Source: Acetivibrio ethanolgignens
GTDB lineage: Bacteria > Bacillota > Clostridia > Lachnospirales > Lachnospiraceae
Length of the DNA: 56,529 nucleotides
Assembly: GCF_001461035.1 (NCBI RefSeq)
Contig: NZ_LNAM01000164.1
Coordinates: 60,170 to 116,698 of the forward strand
Direction: 5' to 3'
The notes beneath the pieces were generated by a model. That model was not told the DNA's origin. It worked only from the letters and a program-made list of their open reading frames with translations, and made no database searches. Of this stretch, positions 32,105 through 41,505 are shown in pieces; the stretch's first letter is position 1, and each line of letters starts with the position of its first letter. The position numbers and the translations under genes were made by a program.

Positions 32105-32830
32105 ATGAAAGCATTTTCCATGACGGATATTGGTGCAAAACGGAAAACGAACCAGGACTGTGTCTATTGCGAAGAAAATGCTGTAGGAAGCTTTCCAAAT
32201 CTATTTATCGTAGCAGACGGCATGGGTGGACATAATGCAGGAGATTGTGCTTCCAGAAGCTGTATTGATTGTGTAGTTGAGCAGATGAAAAAAAGCGATA
32301 AAAAAACACCAGTCAGCTGTATGGAAGAGGCAATTTCCTATGCCAATGAAAGAATCTATCAGATGGCACAGGAAAATGTGGAATTAGAAGGGATGGGCAC
32401 GACCTTTGTAGGTGCCACAATTATGGATGATTGCCTGTATGTGGCGAACATTGGAGATTCCAGACTCTATGTAGTAGACGATAAAGAGATACGGCAGATA
32501 ACAGAGGATCATTCCCTGGTAGAGGCGATGATTCGGAATGGAGAAATCGAACGGCGGGAAGCCAGGTTTCATCCAAACAAAAATATTATTACAAGAGCAG
32601 TAGGTACAACAAGGCAGGTAGAAGCAGATTTCTTTGAGGTTGGGCTAAAGTCTGGGGATATAATCCTGATGTGCTCCGATGGATTGAGCAATATGATGGA
32701 TGATGAGGATATGATGTACATTATAAGACGCTACTGTGAGGATATGGAAGCTGCCGGAAAGCGTTTGGTGGAAAAAGCCAATGAATGTGGCGGCAAGGAC
32801 AATATATCACTTATTTTAATACAAGTTTAA
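32105..32830 (+). CDS. stp: PP2C-family Ser/Thr protein phosphatase
   Basis: The 241-residue PPM phosphatase has the metal-binding motifs DIGAKRKTNQD (Asp8, Asp18), VADGMGGHNAGD (Asp38), GDSRLY, CSDGLSNM and GGKDNISL. It reverses phosphorylation by the PASTA kinase encoded 14 bp downstream. The stp-prkC-rsgA order is conserved across Firmicutes. GGAGGG lies just upstream of the start. Confidence 0.95.
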   Translation: MKAFSMTDIGAKRKTNQDCVYCEENAVGSFPNLFIVADGMGGHNAGDCASRSCIDCVVEQMKKSDKKTPVSCMEEAISYANERIYQMAQENVELEGMGTTFVGATIMDDCLYVANIGDSRLYVVDDKEIRQITEDHSLVEAMIRNGEIERREARFHPNKNIITRAVGTTRQVEADFFEVGLKSGDIILMCSDGLSNMMDDEDMMYIIRRYCEDMEAAGKRLVEKANECGGKDNISLILIQV

Positions 32831-32844
32831 AGGAGAGGTGAGAA

Positions 32845-34908
32845 ATGGTAAGTATAGGGACATTTATCAGCGACAGATATGAAATACTGGATAAAATTGG
32901 AACCGGTGGTATGGCTGATGTATACAAAGCAAGATGCCATCGTCTGAATCGGTTGGTTGCAATTAAGATTCTGAAGCAGGAGTACAGTGAGGATAAGAAG
33001 TTTGTAGACAAATTCCGGGCGGAGGCACAGTCCGCAGCCGGCCTGTCTCATCCGAATATCGTTAATGTATATGATGTAGGAGAAGATAATGGTTTATACT
33101 ATATCGTAATGGAGCTGGTAGAGGGCATTACCTTAAAAAGCTTTATTGAGAGGAAGGGTTGTCTTGAGGTTAGAGAGGCCACCGGTATTGCTATTCAGAT
33201 TGCCCAGGGAATGGAAGCTGCTCATGACAATCATATCATTCATAGGGATATTAAACCGCAGAATATTATTATTTCCAGAGAAGGCAAGGTAAAGGTAACC
33301 GATTTTGGCATTGCTAAAGCAGCCAGCTCCAATACCATTACCTCCAATGCCATGGGAAGTGTTCATTACATCTCTCCGGAGCAGGCAAGAGGCGGTTATA
33401 GTGATGAGAAGAGTGATATTTATTCTCTTGGTGTTACTCTGTATGAGATGCTGTCAGGAAGAGTACCTTTTACAGGTGACAGCACCGTGTCGGTAGCACT
33501 GGCACATATCCAGGAGGATCCGATTCCACTTCGTACATTGAATCAGGAGATTCCGGTGAGCCTGGACAGGATTGTTCAGAAATGTATGCAGAAAAAGCCG
33601 GAACGCCGATATTTGTCTGCTTTTGCATTGATTTCAGACTTAAAACAGTCACTGGTAAATCCAAATGGTGATTTTGTAAAGCTGGTTCCGACCCTTGTAG
33701 ATGATTCTCCGACAATCAATCTGTCAGAAAGTGAATTAAATACGATTAAGAAAAATGTACGTCATACGGTGAGCCCGAATGATTATACAAAGAGAGAGGA
33801 TGAGGAGGAAACCCTTTCTGCTCTGGGCAAGGAGGAGACAGAGGGTGATGCAGCTGAAATTGATCCAAAGGCAGAAAAGCTTTTGGTTGGCGGAGGTATT
33901 GCAGCAGCTGTTATTCTGTTCCTGTTAATTGTGTTTATGATAGGTAAATTCTTTGGTATCTTTAGTGGTGGCAAGAATGTAGCAGATGCAACAGAGTCAC
34001 CGATAGTATCAGAGACTCCGATAGTAGAGGATGGCAAGCATATGCCTAAGGTCATTGGTCTTACAAAGGAGCAGGCTTTAGCTGCTTTAGCAGAGCTTGG
34101 AATTACTCCGGAGATTGAAGAGGATACTTCTGAGCTTTATGCAGAGGATATTGTATGTGACCAGAGTCCTGCACAGGGAGAAGAATTAAATCAGAACATG
34201 ATTGTAAAGATTACAATCAGTACCGGTTCTGACAGCCTGTATGTACCGAATGTATTAAATATGAGTAAGGATGAGGCAGTTGCGGCTCTTACAAAAGAAG
34301 GACTGACTGCCGGAAGCACAGAGGAAAAATACAGTGATACTGTAGAAGCTGGTAAGGTCTGTGGTACAGAGCCTGCCATTGGTACGGCTACTACCAAGGG
34401 AACGGAAATCAAGCTGATTATCAGCAAGGGTAAAGAAACAAAGACAGCTACTGTACCGGATTTATCTAATTTGACAGAAAAAGAGGCTATGAAGAAGTTG
34501 GAGGCTGCTGGATTAAAGGGAAGCGTCAGTGGAACAAGGGAAAGTGATACGGTGGAGAAGGGTAAGGTTATTTCCCAGAGCCACAGCTATGGTACCCAGG
34601 TGGATGTGGAGACAACGATTACCTTTGTTATAAGCTCTGGTCCTGCTGAAAATTATAAGTACTATGGAAGTATTACGATTCCGGACAATCCCTTTGAATA
34701 TGAGGATGAGGAAGGAACGGTAAGCCTTGTACTGGATCAGGATGGAAAGAAGAGAGAAGTGTATAATGAAACAGAGAATTATTACAGCTTCCCACTTACT
34801 GTGTCTGACATTGAAGGTACCAGCGATTCTGTAGGAGAGATTATTCTTTACCTGGATGGACAAAAGATAAGCACCTATTACATTCACTTTGAAAAGGTTA
34901 AACAGTAA
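32845..34908 (+). CDS. pknB: PASTA-domain Ser/Thr protein kinase
   Basis: The 687-residue membrane kinase (PrkC/PknB/StkP type) has a kinase domain at 12-270 with GTGGMADVYKA, catalytic Lys41, HRDIKPQN (133-140), DFG (153-155) and SPEQARG. An acidic linker, a membrane segment (347-368) and three extracellular PASTA repeats (about 400-460, 465-528, 535-598) follow, then a C-terminal Ig-like region. PASTA repeats bind muropeptides or lipid II, so the kinase reads cell-wall state and tunes division, wall synthesis and germination. It overlaps rsgA by 1 bp. Confidence 0.96.
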   Translation: MVSIGTFISDRYEILDKIGTGGMADVYKARCHRLNRLVAIKILKQEYSEDKKFVDKFRAEAQSAAGLSHPNIVNVYDVGEDNGLYYIVMELVEGITLKSFIERKGCLEVREATGIAIQIAQGMEAAHDNHIIHRDIKPQNIIISREGKVKVTDFGIAKAASSNTITSNAMGSVHYISPEQARGGYSDEKSDIYSLGVTLYEMLSGRVPFTGDSTVSVALAHIQEDPIPLRTLNQEIPVSLDRIVQKCMQKKPERRYLSAFALISDLKQSLVNPNGDFVKLVPTLVDDSPTINLSESELNTIKKNVRHTVSPNDYTKREDEEETLSALGKEETEGDAAEIDPKAEKLLVGGGIAAAVILFLLIVFMIGKFFGIFSGGKNVADATESPIVSETPIVEDGKHMPKVIGLTKEQALAALAELGITPEIEEDTSELYAEDIVCDQSPAQGEELNQNMIVKITISTGSDSLYVPNVLNMSKDEAVAALTKEGLTAGSTEEKYSDTVEAGKVCGTEPAIGTATTKGTEIKLIISKGKETKTATVPDLSNLTEKEAMKKLEAAGLKGSVSGTRESDTVEKGKVISQSHSYGTQVDVETTITFVISSGPAENYKYYGSITIPDNPFEYEDEEGTVSLVLDQDGKKREVYNETENYYSFPLTVSDIEGTSDSVGEIILYLDGQKISTYYIHFEKVKQ

Positions 34909-35786
34909 TGCAGGGAAAAATAATGAAAGGAATTGCGGGATTTTACTATGTGCATACAGAAGGCACAGGAGTATATGAATGTAAGGCCAAAGGCATTTTT
35001 CGAAACCAGAAGATAAAGCCTCTGGTGGGAGATAATGTTGATATTGAAATTTTAGATGAAATAAAAAGAACAGGTAATATTGAAAAGATACTGCCAAGGG
35101 CGAATACACTGATTCGCCCGGCAGTATCCAATATTGATCAGGCCCTGGTAGTATTTGCGGCAGCAAAACCGGAGCCTAACTTTAATCTGTTAGACCGGTT
35201 TTTGATAGCAATGGAGCAAAGAAACATAGAAACTGTGATTTGCTTCAATAAAATTGATACGGTAACAGAAGAGAAAACAGAGAATCTGGAACAGATTTAT
35301 GAAAACAGTGGAAGCCGTGTGCTGTGTATTAGTGTTCAGGAAAAAAACGGCGTTGATAAAATAAGGGAAGTCCTGCGGGGAAAAACAACAGTTCTGGCAG
35401 GTCCTTCTGGTGTAGGAAAGTCTTCTCTGATTAACCAGCTGAAGCCAGAGGCTCAGATGGAAACGGGGAGCATTAGTGAGAAAATTGAACGGGGAAGGCA
35501 TACGACCCGCCATTCAGAGCTGTTTTACTTAGAGGAGCATACTTATATCATGGATACTCCTGGCTTTAGTTCTCTTTACCTGGAGGATATGGAGAAGGAG
35601 GAGCTTAAGGATTATTTTTATGAGTTTGCCCCTTACGAAGACTTATGTCGTTTTGGAGGCTGTGCCCATATTGGGGAGCCGGATTGCGGTGTAAAGGAGG
35701 CTTTGTCGGCAGGGAAAATAAGCCGGGTACGTTATGATAATTACGTCCTTTTATATCAGGAGCTAAAGGATAGAAAAAAATATTAG
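34908..35786 (+). CDS. rsgA: Small ribosomal subunit GTPase RsgA
   Basis: The 292-residue circularly permuted GTPase matures the 30S subunit. An N-terminal OB fold comes first. The G motifs then run in permuted order: NKID (114-117), P-loop GPSGVGKS (165-172) and DTPGFSSL. A C-terminal zinc knuckle (CRFGGCAHIGEPDC) follows. The start codon shares one base with the pknB stop (TAATG), so the genes are translationally coupled. Confidence 0.95.
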   Translation: MQGKIMKGIAGFYYVHTEGTGVYECKAKGIFRNQKIKPLVGDNVDIEILDEIKRTGNIEKILPRANTLIRPAVSNIDQALVVFAAAKPEPNFNLLDRFLIAMEQRNIETVICFNKIDTVTEEKTENLEQIYENSGSRVLCISVQEKNGVDKIREVLRGKTTVLAGPSGVGKSSLINQLKPEAQMETGSISEKIERGRHTTRHSELFYLEEHTYIMDTPGFSSLYLEDMEKEELKDYFYEFAPYEDLCRFGGCAHIGEPDCGVKEALSAGKISRVRYDNYVLLYQELKDRKKY

Positions 35787-35798
35787 GGAGAGAGCATT

Positions 35799-36503
35799 AT
35801 GTATAAGCTGGCACCTTCGATTTTATCTGCTGATTTTGGAAGATTGGCAGAAGAGGTTAAGGAAGTAACAAAGGCTGGAGCAGAATACCTGCATATTGAT
35901 GTAATGGATGGCATGTTTGTACCAAGTATTTCTTTTGGCATGCCGGTAATAAAATCCATTCGTTCGGCTACAGATTGCTTTTTTGATGTACATTTGATGA
36001 TTGAGGATCCGGATCGTTATCTGGAGGCCTTTGCCGAGGCAGGGGCAGATGGAATTACCGTTCATGCAGAGGCCTGCAGGCATTTGCAAAGGACGGTACA
36101 GAGAATAAAGGAGTTAGGGAAAAAAGCCTGCGTTGCACTGAATCCGGCAACACCGCTCTCCGTACTTGATTATGTACTGGAGGATTTGGATATGGTGCTG
36201 ATTATGAGCGTAAATCCAGGCTTTGGGGGACAGAAATTAATTGAAAATTCGATTGAAAAGGTAGCGAAGCTTCGTCAGATGATTAAGGAGAGAGGACTTA
36301 ACATTGAGATTGAAATTGATGGTGGAGTTAAGCTTGATAATGCAAGCCGCATATTAGAAGCAGGGGTTGATGTATTAGTAGCAGGGACTGCGGTGTTTAA
36401 AGGTGATAAGAAACAGAATGTTTCTGATTTTTTGGAGGTGTTTGCAGATGCTGATGGAAGATATGAAACCGGGGAAACCGCTGGAACTATTTGTAAACCG
36501 TGA
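35799..36503 (+). CDS. rpe: Ribulose-phosphate 3-epimerase
   Basis: The 234-residue TIM-barrel enzyme links ribulose-5-phosphate and xylulose-5-phosphate in the pentose phosphate pathway. Signatures are LAPSILSADF, HIDVMDGMFVP, FDVHLMI, MSVNPGFGGQ, EIDGGV and AGTAVFKG. It is slightly longer than usual because its last 18 codons overlap the start of the PilZ gene in another frame. Its place after rsgA is typical of Firmicutes. Confidence 0.95.
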   Translation: MYKLAPSILSADFGRLAEEVKEVTKAGAEYLHIDVMDGMFVPSISFGMPVIKSIRSATDCFFDVHLMIEDPDRYLEAFAEAGADGITVHAEACRHLQRTVQRIKELGKKACVALNPATPLSVLDYVLEDLDMVLIMSVNPGFGGQKLIENSIEKVAKLRQMIKERGLNIEIEIDGGVKLDNASRILEAGVDVLVAGTAVFKGDKKQNVSDFLEVFADADGRYETGETAGTICKP

Positions 36504-37131
36504 GGGTTACCGTTATCGACTATTGAGTAAGGTTGAGGCAGCAGAATTCGGAAAGGTTTATATTTCCCTCATAGCTTCAGGAACCAGAATATTCCGTTTT
36601 CTGCCTTCAGACCACATTGAGCTTATTTATAAAGAAGGCGAGCGGATGTGGAGATGGAAAGGGTTAAAAGGAAGTATTGCAACTTTGGATGGAGATCAAC
36701 TGCACTGTCTTGAGAGTCTGAAGGAGGGAGAGGTCTATAATCGCCGGTATGCTTTTCGAGTTCGTCTGGGAGTAGAGCATACGATTACCAAGCTGATTCC
36801 TAAGGCTTTGGATACGGAGAAGAAGGAAAGCATGTCAGATGAAGAGTATGAGACTTTTGAAATTCCATGCGTAATTAAGAATTTAAGTGAAAATGGAATT
36901 GGTATTTATACAAACGATAAGATAGACATTGGAACCCTGATAGAGGTGAAGCTGCCGACACGGGATGGTGTTTTAAAAATGGTAGGTAATGTAGTCCGCA
37001 CAGAAAGCGGTGATTTTGGTAAATACCGTGAGTTTTATGGCTGCAGCTTTAATCAGGTAGACAGAAATCTTTCCAAATATCTTTTTACGATGCAAAGGGC
37101 ACAGCTAAAAAAAGAACGGGGCGAGCAGTAG
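36448..37131 (+). CDS. PilZ-domain protein, YcgR-like cyclic-di-GMP effector
   Basis: The 227-residue protein has an N-terminal YcgR-like beta domain (about 8-100) and a C-terminal PilZ domain. The cyclic-di-GMP-binding residues are visible in NRRYAFR and NLSENGIGI. Such proteins slow flagella or change surface traits when cyclic-di-GMP is high. GGAGG (36434-36438) inside rpe selects ATG 36448, which gives a 56-bp overlap with rpe. thiN starts immediately after the stop. It is an unusual signalling gene inside a housekeeping operon. The truncated GGDEF gene at 3585 is the only other cyclic-di-GMP-related gene here. Confidence 0.88.
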   Translation: MLMEDMKPGKPLELFVNREGYRYRLLSKVEAAEFGKVYISLIASGTRIFRFLPSDHIELIYKEGERMWRWKGLKGSIATLDGDQLHCLESLKEGEVYNRRYAFRVRLGVEHTITKLIPKALDTEKKESMSDEEYETFEIPCVIKNLSENGIGIYTNDKIDIGTLIEVKLPTRDGVLKMVGNVVRTESGDFGKYREFYGCSFNQVDRNLSKYLFTMQRAQLKKERGEQ

Positions 37132-37809
37132 ATGAAAAACCGATGTTTGATAGTAACTGGAGGAACTCTGAGGGAAGAGTTCCTTACCGACTTTTTAAGG
37201 GAGCATGTTTTTGAAAAGGTTATATGCGTAGATGGAGCCCTTGCACTGGCAGAAAAGCTTGACCTTTCTTTTGATTATCTGGTGGGTGATTTTGACAGCG
37301 TTGATAAAAAAGTGCTGGATGGTTTTCTTGAGCGTAGGAAAAAAGAGCAGCCTTCTGTTGAAATACGCCAATTTCAGGCAGAGAAGGATGATACAGATAC
37401 GGATATTGCCATTAACCTTGCTCTTTCTAAGGGAGCAGACGAGATTACCCTTTTAGGGGCGACCGGTACCCGGATTGACCATCTGTTGGGAAATCTTCAC
37501 ATCCTTTTGAAGCCCTTGAAGGCAGGAGTGCCAGCCTTTATTTATGATGAATATAATAAAATCTATTTCATTGAGAAAGAAACCCGGTTCTGTAAAAGGG
37601 AGCTTTATGGGCCTTATATTTCTTTTATCCCCTTTGGAGGAGATGTATTAGGAGTAACCCAGACCGGTTTTAAATATGAAACCCATGAAATTGATTTTTG
37701 CATGGGAGAATCTCTCGGTATCAGCAATGAGCTTGTGGCAGAGGAAGGGAATATTTCCTTTAAACAGGGAAGATTTATTGTAATCGAAGCAAGGGATACC
37801 AGAGTGTAA
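37132..37809 (+). CDS. thiN: Thiamine pyrophosphokinase
   Basis: The 225-residue enzyme transfers pyrophosphate from ATP to thiamine to make the cofactor TPP. Motifs seen are CVDGALALAEKL, LVGDFDSVDK, DDTDTDIAI and GATGTRIDHLLGN, all typical of the family. It abuts the PilZ gene and is the usual last gene of the stp-prkC-rsgA-rpe series. No TPP riboswitch is visible. Confidence 0.94.
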   Translation: MKNRCLIVTGGTLREEFLTDFLREHVFEKVICVDGALALAEKLDLSFDYLVGDFDSVDKKVLDGFLERRKKEQPSVEIRQFQAEKDDTDTDIAINLALSKGADEITLLGATGTRIDHLLGNLHILLKPLKAGVPAFIYDEYNKIYFIEKETRFCKRELYGPYISFIPFGGDVLGVTQTGFKYETHEIDFCMGESLGISNELVAEEGNISFKQGRFIVIEARDTRV

Positions 37810-37828
37810 TCTAAGGAGGAAAAAGAAA

Positions 37829-38926
37829 ATGAAATTAGGAATTGTTGGACTTCCAAACGTTGGAAAAAGTACATTATTTAACTCACTAACCAAGGCTGGT
37901 GCAGAATCTGCAAACTATCCTTTCTGCACGATAGATCCGAATATCGGTATTGTTCCCGTACCGGATGAGCGTCTTAAGGTTCTGACGGATTTGTATCATT
38001 CAGAGAAAACGACTCCAGCCATGATTGAATTTGTAGATATTGCAGGTCTTGTAAAGGGAGCCTCCAAGGGTGAGGGACTGGGAAATCAGTTCTTGTCCAA
38101 TATCCGTGAGGTAGATGCAATTGTCCATGTGGTACGCTGCTTTGAGAATAGTAATATTATTCATGTAGATGGTTCCATTGACCCAATGCGTGATATTGAA
38201 ACGATTAATCTGGAGCTTATTTTCTCCGATATTGAGATTCTGGAGAGAAGAATTGCAAGGGCCTCTAAGGGAGCCAGAAACGATAAGAGTCTTGCAAAAG
38301 AGGTTGAACTCTTAAAGCGTCTAAAGGAGCATTTAGAAGAAGGACGACTTGCCAAGAGCTTTGTTACGGAGGATGAGGACGAGCTTGGATGGATTGCAGA
38401 GTATAATCTGCTGACAGGAAAGCCAGTTATCTATGCGGCTAATGTATCTGAGGATGATTTGGCGGATGATGGTGCTTCCAATGCTTTTGTAGGAAGGGTG
38501 CAGGAATATGCAAGGAAAGAGGGGGCAGAGGTGTTTGTAATCTGTGCTCAGATTGAACAGGAAATCGCAGAGCTGGATGATGATGAAAAGAAGATGTTTT
38601 TAGAGGATTTAGGTCTTAAGGAATCGGGTCTTGAGAAGCTGATTCGTGCAAGCTACAGCCTTCTTGGTCTTATCAGCTATCTGACAGCGGGACCTCAGGA
38701 GTCCCGGGCGTGGACAATTAAAAGGGGAACCAAAGCACCTCAGGCTGCCGGTAAGATTCACAGTGATTTTGAGAGAGGCTTTATCCGTGCTGAAATTGTA
38801 AATTATGATAATCTGGTTGCCTGTGGAAGCTATAATGCAGCCAGAGAAAAGGGATTAGTACGTTCTGAGGGTAAAGAATATGTGGTAAGGGATGGGGATG
38901 TTATCCTGTTTAGGTTCAATGTGTAA
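37829..38926 (+). CDS. ychF: Redox-regulated ATPase/GTPase YchF (Ola1)
   Basis: The 365-residue Obg-family protein has GLPNVGKSTLFN at its N-terminus, the ANYPFCTIDPN switch region, DIAGLVKGASKGEGLGN, a coiled-coil insert and a C-terminal TGS domain (TIKRGTKAPQAAGKIHSDFERGFIRAEI). It binds ribosomes and prefers ATP. AAGGAGG lies about 10 bp upstream of ATG 37829. Confidence 0.96.
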   Translation: MKLGIVGLPNVGKSTLFNSLTKAGAESANYPFCTIDPNIGIVPVPDERLKVLTDLYHSEKTTPAMIEFVDIAGLVKGASKGEGLGNQFLSNIREVDAIVHVVRCFENSNIIHVDGSIDPMRDIETINLELIFSDIEILERRIARASKGARNDKSLAKEVELLKRLKEHLEEGRLAKSFVTEDEDELGWIAEYNLLTGKPVIYAANVSEDDLADDGASNAFVGRVQEYARKEGAEVFVICAQIEQEIAELDDDEKKMFLEDLGLKESGLEKLIRASYSLLGLISYLTAGPQESRAWTIKRGTKAPQAAGKIHSDFERGFIRAEIVNYDNLVACGSYNAAREKGLVRSEGKEYVVRDGDVILFRFNV

Positions 38927-38980
38927 AAACTGCCTGGAGATTTTTGATTGTGTGGCTTTTACAGGCAGATAGGAGGCTGT

Positions 38981-39832
38981 ATGTCAACTTATGATATTGG
39001 ATTTCCGAAGCTGGGAATTTTATTGGAAAATCTTCCAAATGGAGTTAGCGTGTTTGGATTCTGGATTGCCTTTTATGGCATGATTATGGCCTTTGCTATG
39101 GTAATGGGTTATCTTTTAGCAGCCTGGCAGGCAAAAAGAACGGGTCAGGACCCGGATTTATATCTGGATTTTGCTTTGATTGCGATTCCTGTCTGTGTAG
39201 TTGCAGCCCGTATTTACTATGTAATTTTTAGCTGGAATTTATATAAGGACAATCCTTTACAGATTTTTAATGTACGGAATGGCGGACTTGGTATTTATGG
39301 TGCCGTGATTGCGGCGATTATAACCGCAGTGATATTTAGCCGGGTAAAAAAGGTTCCGTTGGGACTCTTAGTAGATACCGGCTGTATCGGCCTGATAACC
39401 GGTCAGATTATTGGCCGCTGGGGTAACTTCTTTAATCGGGAGGCCTTTGGAGGCTATGCAGGAAACAGTCTTTTTGCTATGGAGCTTCCGTGGGATGAGG
39501 CAAAGCTTCATATGTCAACAGAGGCTGCCTTGACTCTCCGCCAGTATATTTCTGCAGACAATACTATTTTGGTTCACCCGACCTTTTTATATGAGTCGTT
39601 ATGGAATCTCTGCCTTCTGATTTTCCTGCTTATATATACCAGGCATAAGAAGTTTGATGGTGAGCTTTTCTGCATCTATATGGCAGGCTATGGTTTAGGA
39701 CGCTTCTGGATTGAGAGTATGCGGACCGACCAGCTTTTGCTTTGGGGAACCTCAATTCCAGTGTCTATGATTGTAGCAGCAGTCATGGTAGTCACGGGAA
39801 TTGGATTTATTTTTTGGAAGCGGAGAAAATGA
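38981..39832 (+). CDS. lgt: Prolipoprotein diacylglyceryl transferase
   Basis: The 283-residue polytopic membrane enzyme attaches diacylglycerol to the lipobox cysteine of exported proteins. It has about seven membrane segments and the Lgt signature GRWGNFFNREAFGG, with HPTFLYES and GLGRFWIE later. It would modify the lipoproteins at 1520 and 2497. AGGAGG (38971-38976) selects ATG 38981 over an in-frame ATG upstream. A terminator follows. Confidence 0.95.
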   Translation: MSTYDIGFPKLGILLENLPNGVSVFGFWIAFYGMIMAFAMVMGYLLAAWQAKRTGQDPDLYLDFALIAIPVCVVAARIYYVIFSWNLYKDNPLQIFNVRNGGLGIYGAVIAAIITAVIFSRVKKVPLGLLVDTGCIGLITGQIIGRWGNFFNREAFGGYAGNSLFAMELPWDEAKLHMSTEAALTLRQYISADNTILVHPTFLYESLWNLCLLIFLLIYTRHKKFDGELFCIYMAGYGLGRFWIESMRTDQLLLWGTSIPVSMIVAAVMVVTGIGFIFWKRRK

Positions 39833-39861
39833 AAAGAAGCATAAAATAGAATAAGATGAGG

Positions 39862-39900
39862 AAATGGATTTTGTACAGGTTGCAAAATCCATTTTTTTTT
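39862..39900 (+). terminator. Terminator after lgt
   Basis: AAATGGATTTTG (39862-39873) pairs with CAAAATCCATTT (from 39883), followed by a long T-run. It separates lgt from the division cluster. Confidence 0.85.
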
Positions 39901-39980
39901 AATATCTCCAAAAACCGTGAAAAACCGCGAAAAATAGGACTTTTTATTACGAAATTATTAAAAAAAGTTTATGAAAAGGG

Positions 39981-40009
39981 TTGCTTTATTCCCAAAATTA
40001 TATTAAAAT
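39981..40009 (+). promoter_or_regulatory. Promoter of mraZ and the division cluster
   Basis: TTGCTT (39981-39986), a 17-bp spacer and TAAAAT (40004-40009). The predicted start near 40016 lies just before the MraZ operator. Confidence 0.75.
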
Positions 40010-40019
40010 TACTTCATAA

Positions 40020-40054
40020 GTGGTACAAAGTGGTGGAAAGTGGTTTAAAGAGGT
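40020..40054 (+). promoter_or_regulatory. MraZ operator: four direct repeats with 10-bp period
   Basis: GTGGT at 40020, 40030 and 40040 and GAGGT at 40050, each followed by five bases ending in AAA (the fourth runs into the ribosome-binding site). MraZ binds tandem TGG(G/T) boxes one helical turn apart upstream of its own gene, so this is the autoregulatory site. The fourth box is the ribosome-binding site of mraZ. Confidence 0.85.
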
Positions 40055-40061
40055 GAATGCT

Positions 40062-40490
40062 ATGTTCATGGGGGAATATAACCATGGAATAGATGCCAAA
40101 GGCAGAATCATAGTGCCTGCGAAGTTCCGAGAGTCACTGGGAGAGGAATTTGTGGTGACGATGGGCTTGGACGGGTGTCTTTTCGTGTACCCTAATGAAG
40201 AATGGAGCCGCTTTGTTACCGATTTGAAGTCACTTCCCGGAAGTAAGGAAGCCAGACAGCTCCAGCGATACTTTATGGCAGGAGCAGCCTCCTGTGAGGT
40301 GGACAAGCAGGGAAGAATCCTGATTCCGCAAAAGCTCAGAGAGCATGCGGGACTGGAAAAGGATATCGTGTTTGTTGGTGTGATGAATAAAATCGAGGTC
40401 TGGAGCAAGGAACGCTGGGAGAAGAATAATACCTTTGATGATATGGATATGGCAGCAGAGAGAATGTCCGAGCTGGGCCTTAGTTTCTAG
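40062..40490 (+). CDS. mraZ: Transcriptional regulator MraZ
   Basis: The 142-residue protein has two SpoVT/AbrB-like MraZ repeats, each with a DxKGR core: GIDAKGRIIVPAKFRE and EVDKQGRILIPQKLRE. It forms a ring and represses the division cluster by binding the repeats directly upstream. AGAGGTG gives a good site for ATG 40062; ATG 40068 is also possible. rsmH follows. Confidence 0.96.
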   Translation: MFMGEYNHGIDAKGRIIVPAKFRESLGEEFVVTMGLDGCLFVYPNEEWSRFVTDLKSLPGSKEARQLQRYFMAGAASCEVDKQGRILIPQKLREHAGLEKDIVFVGVMNKIEVWSKERWEKNNTFDDMDMAAERMSELGLSF

Positions 40491-40517
40491 CAAAGTATGT
40501 GCAGAAATGGAGATAAG

Positions 40518-41459
40518 ATGGAATTTAAACATGTATCCGTACTGTTAGATGAGACAATAGAAGGATTGAATATTAAGCCAGATGGCATCTATGTAGATGG
40601 AACGCTGGGTGGTGCAGGACATGCCTATGAAGTATGTAAGAGGCTTTCTGATAAGGGCTGTTTTGTTGGAATTGACCAGGATGAAGCAGCTATTTGGGCT
40701 GGTAAAGAGCGGTTAAGAGAATTTGGTGACCGTGTAAGCATTGTTAGGAGCAATTACTGCAATATGAAGCAGGTGCTCCATAATCTGGGGATTGCCAGAG
40801 CAGACGGTATTGTGCTGGATTTGGGAGTCTCCTCCTATCAGCTGGATACAGCGGAGAGAGGCTTTTCTTATATGGAAGATGCACCGTTAGATATGCGGAT
40901 GGATAGAAGACAGGAAAAGACAGCAATGGATATTGTTAATGGCTACAGTGAAAAAGAGCTGTTCCGGGTTATCCGGGATTATGGAGAGGATTCCTTTGCA
41001 AAGAACATTGCCAAGCATATTGTGGCATACCGTGAGAAAAAGGAAATCAAGACAACAGGAGAGCTTACGGAAATTATCCGGGGAGCTATTCCAATGAAAG
41101 TACAAAAGAACGGAGGACATCCGGCAAAAAAGACTTTTCAGGCTATCCGGATTGAACTGAACCAGGAATTAGAGGTACTTAACAATACCTTGAATGATAT
41201 GATTGGATTATTAAATAAAGATGGAAGAATCTGCATTATTACCTTTCACTCCTTAGAGGATCGGATTGTAAAACGAATTTTCCGAAAGAATGAGGATCCA
41301 TGTGAATGCCCACCGAATTTTCCGGTGTGCGTCTGTGGTAAGAAGTCCCAGGGCAGGGTAATTACAAAAAAACCGATTTTACCATCAAAGGAGGAACAGG
41401 AAGTAAATTCCCGTTCCAGAAGTGCAAAACTCCGTATTTTTGAAAAGCATACCGTCTAA
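40518..41459 (+). CDS. rsmH: 16S rRNA (cytosine-1402-N4)-methyltransferase
   Basis: The 313-residue enzyme (MraW) methylates C1402 of 16S rRNA. It has the N-terminal [13 protein letters not shown], the SAM loop [48 protein letters not shown] and a C-terminal [25 protein letters not shown] 40518 has GGAG upstream and the family N-terminus. It is the second gene of the mraZ operon. Confidence 0.96.
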   Translation: MEFKHVSVLLDETIEGLNIKPDGIYVDGTLGGAGHAYEVCKRLSDKGCFVGIDQDEAAIWAGKERLREFGDRVSIVRSNYCNMKQVLHNLGIARADGIVLDLGVSSYQLDTAERGFSYMEDAPLDMRMDRRQEKTAMDIVNGYSEKELFRVIRDYGEDSFAKNIAKHIVAYREKKEIKTTGELTEIIRGAIPMKVQKNGGHPAKKTFQAIRIELNQELEVLNNTLNDMIGLLNKDGRICIITFHSLEDRIVKRIFRKNEDPCECPPNFPVCVCGKKSQGRVITKKPILPSKEEQEVNSRSRSAKLRIFEKHTV

Positions 41460-41505
41460 TCAGAAATTTGCAGGAGCAGTATTGTAAGAAGGAAGATGAT
41501 AGAAG

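Noticed and set aside
36403-36447. An upstream start for the PilZ protein.
   Set aside because: The added residues (MIRNRMFLIFWRCLQ) have no ribosome-binding site, while GGAGG at 36434 points to ATG 36448.
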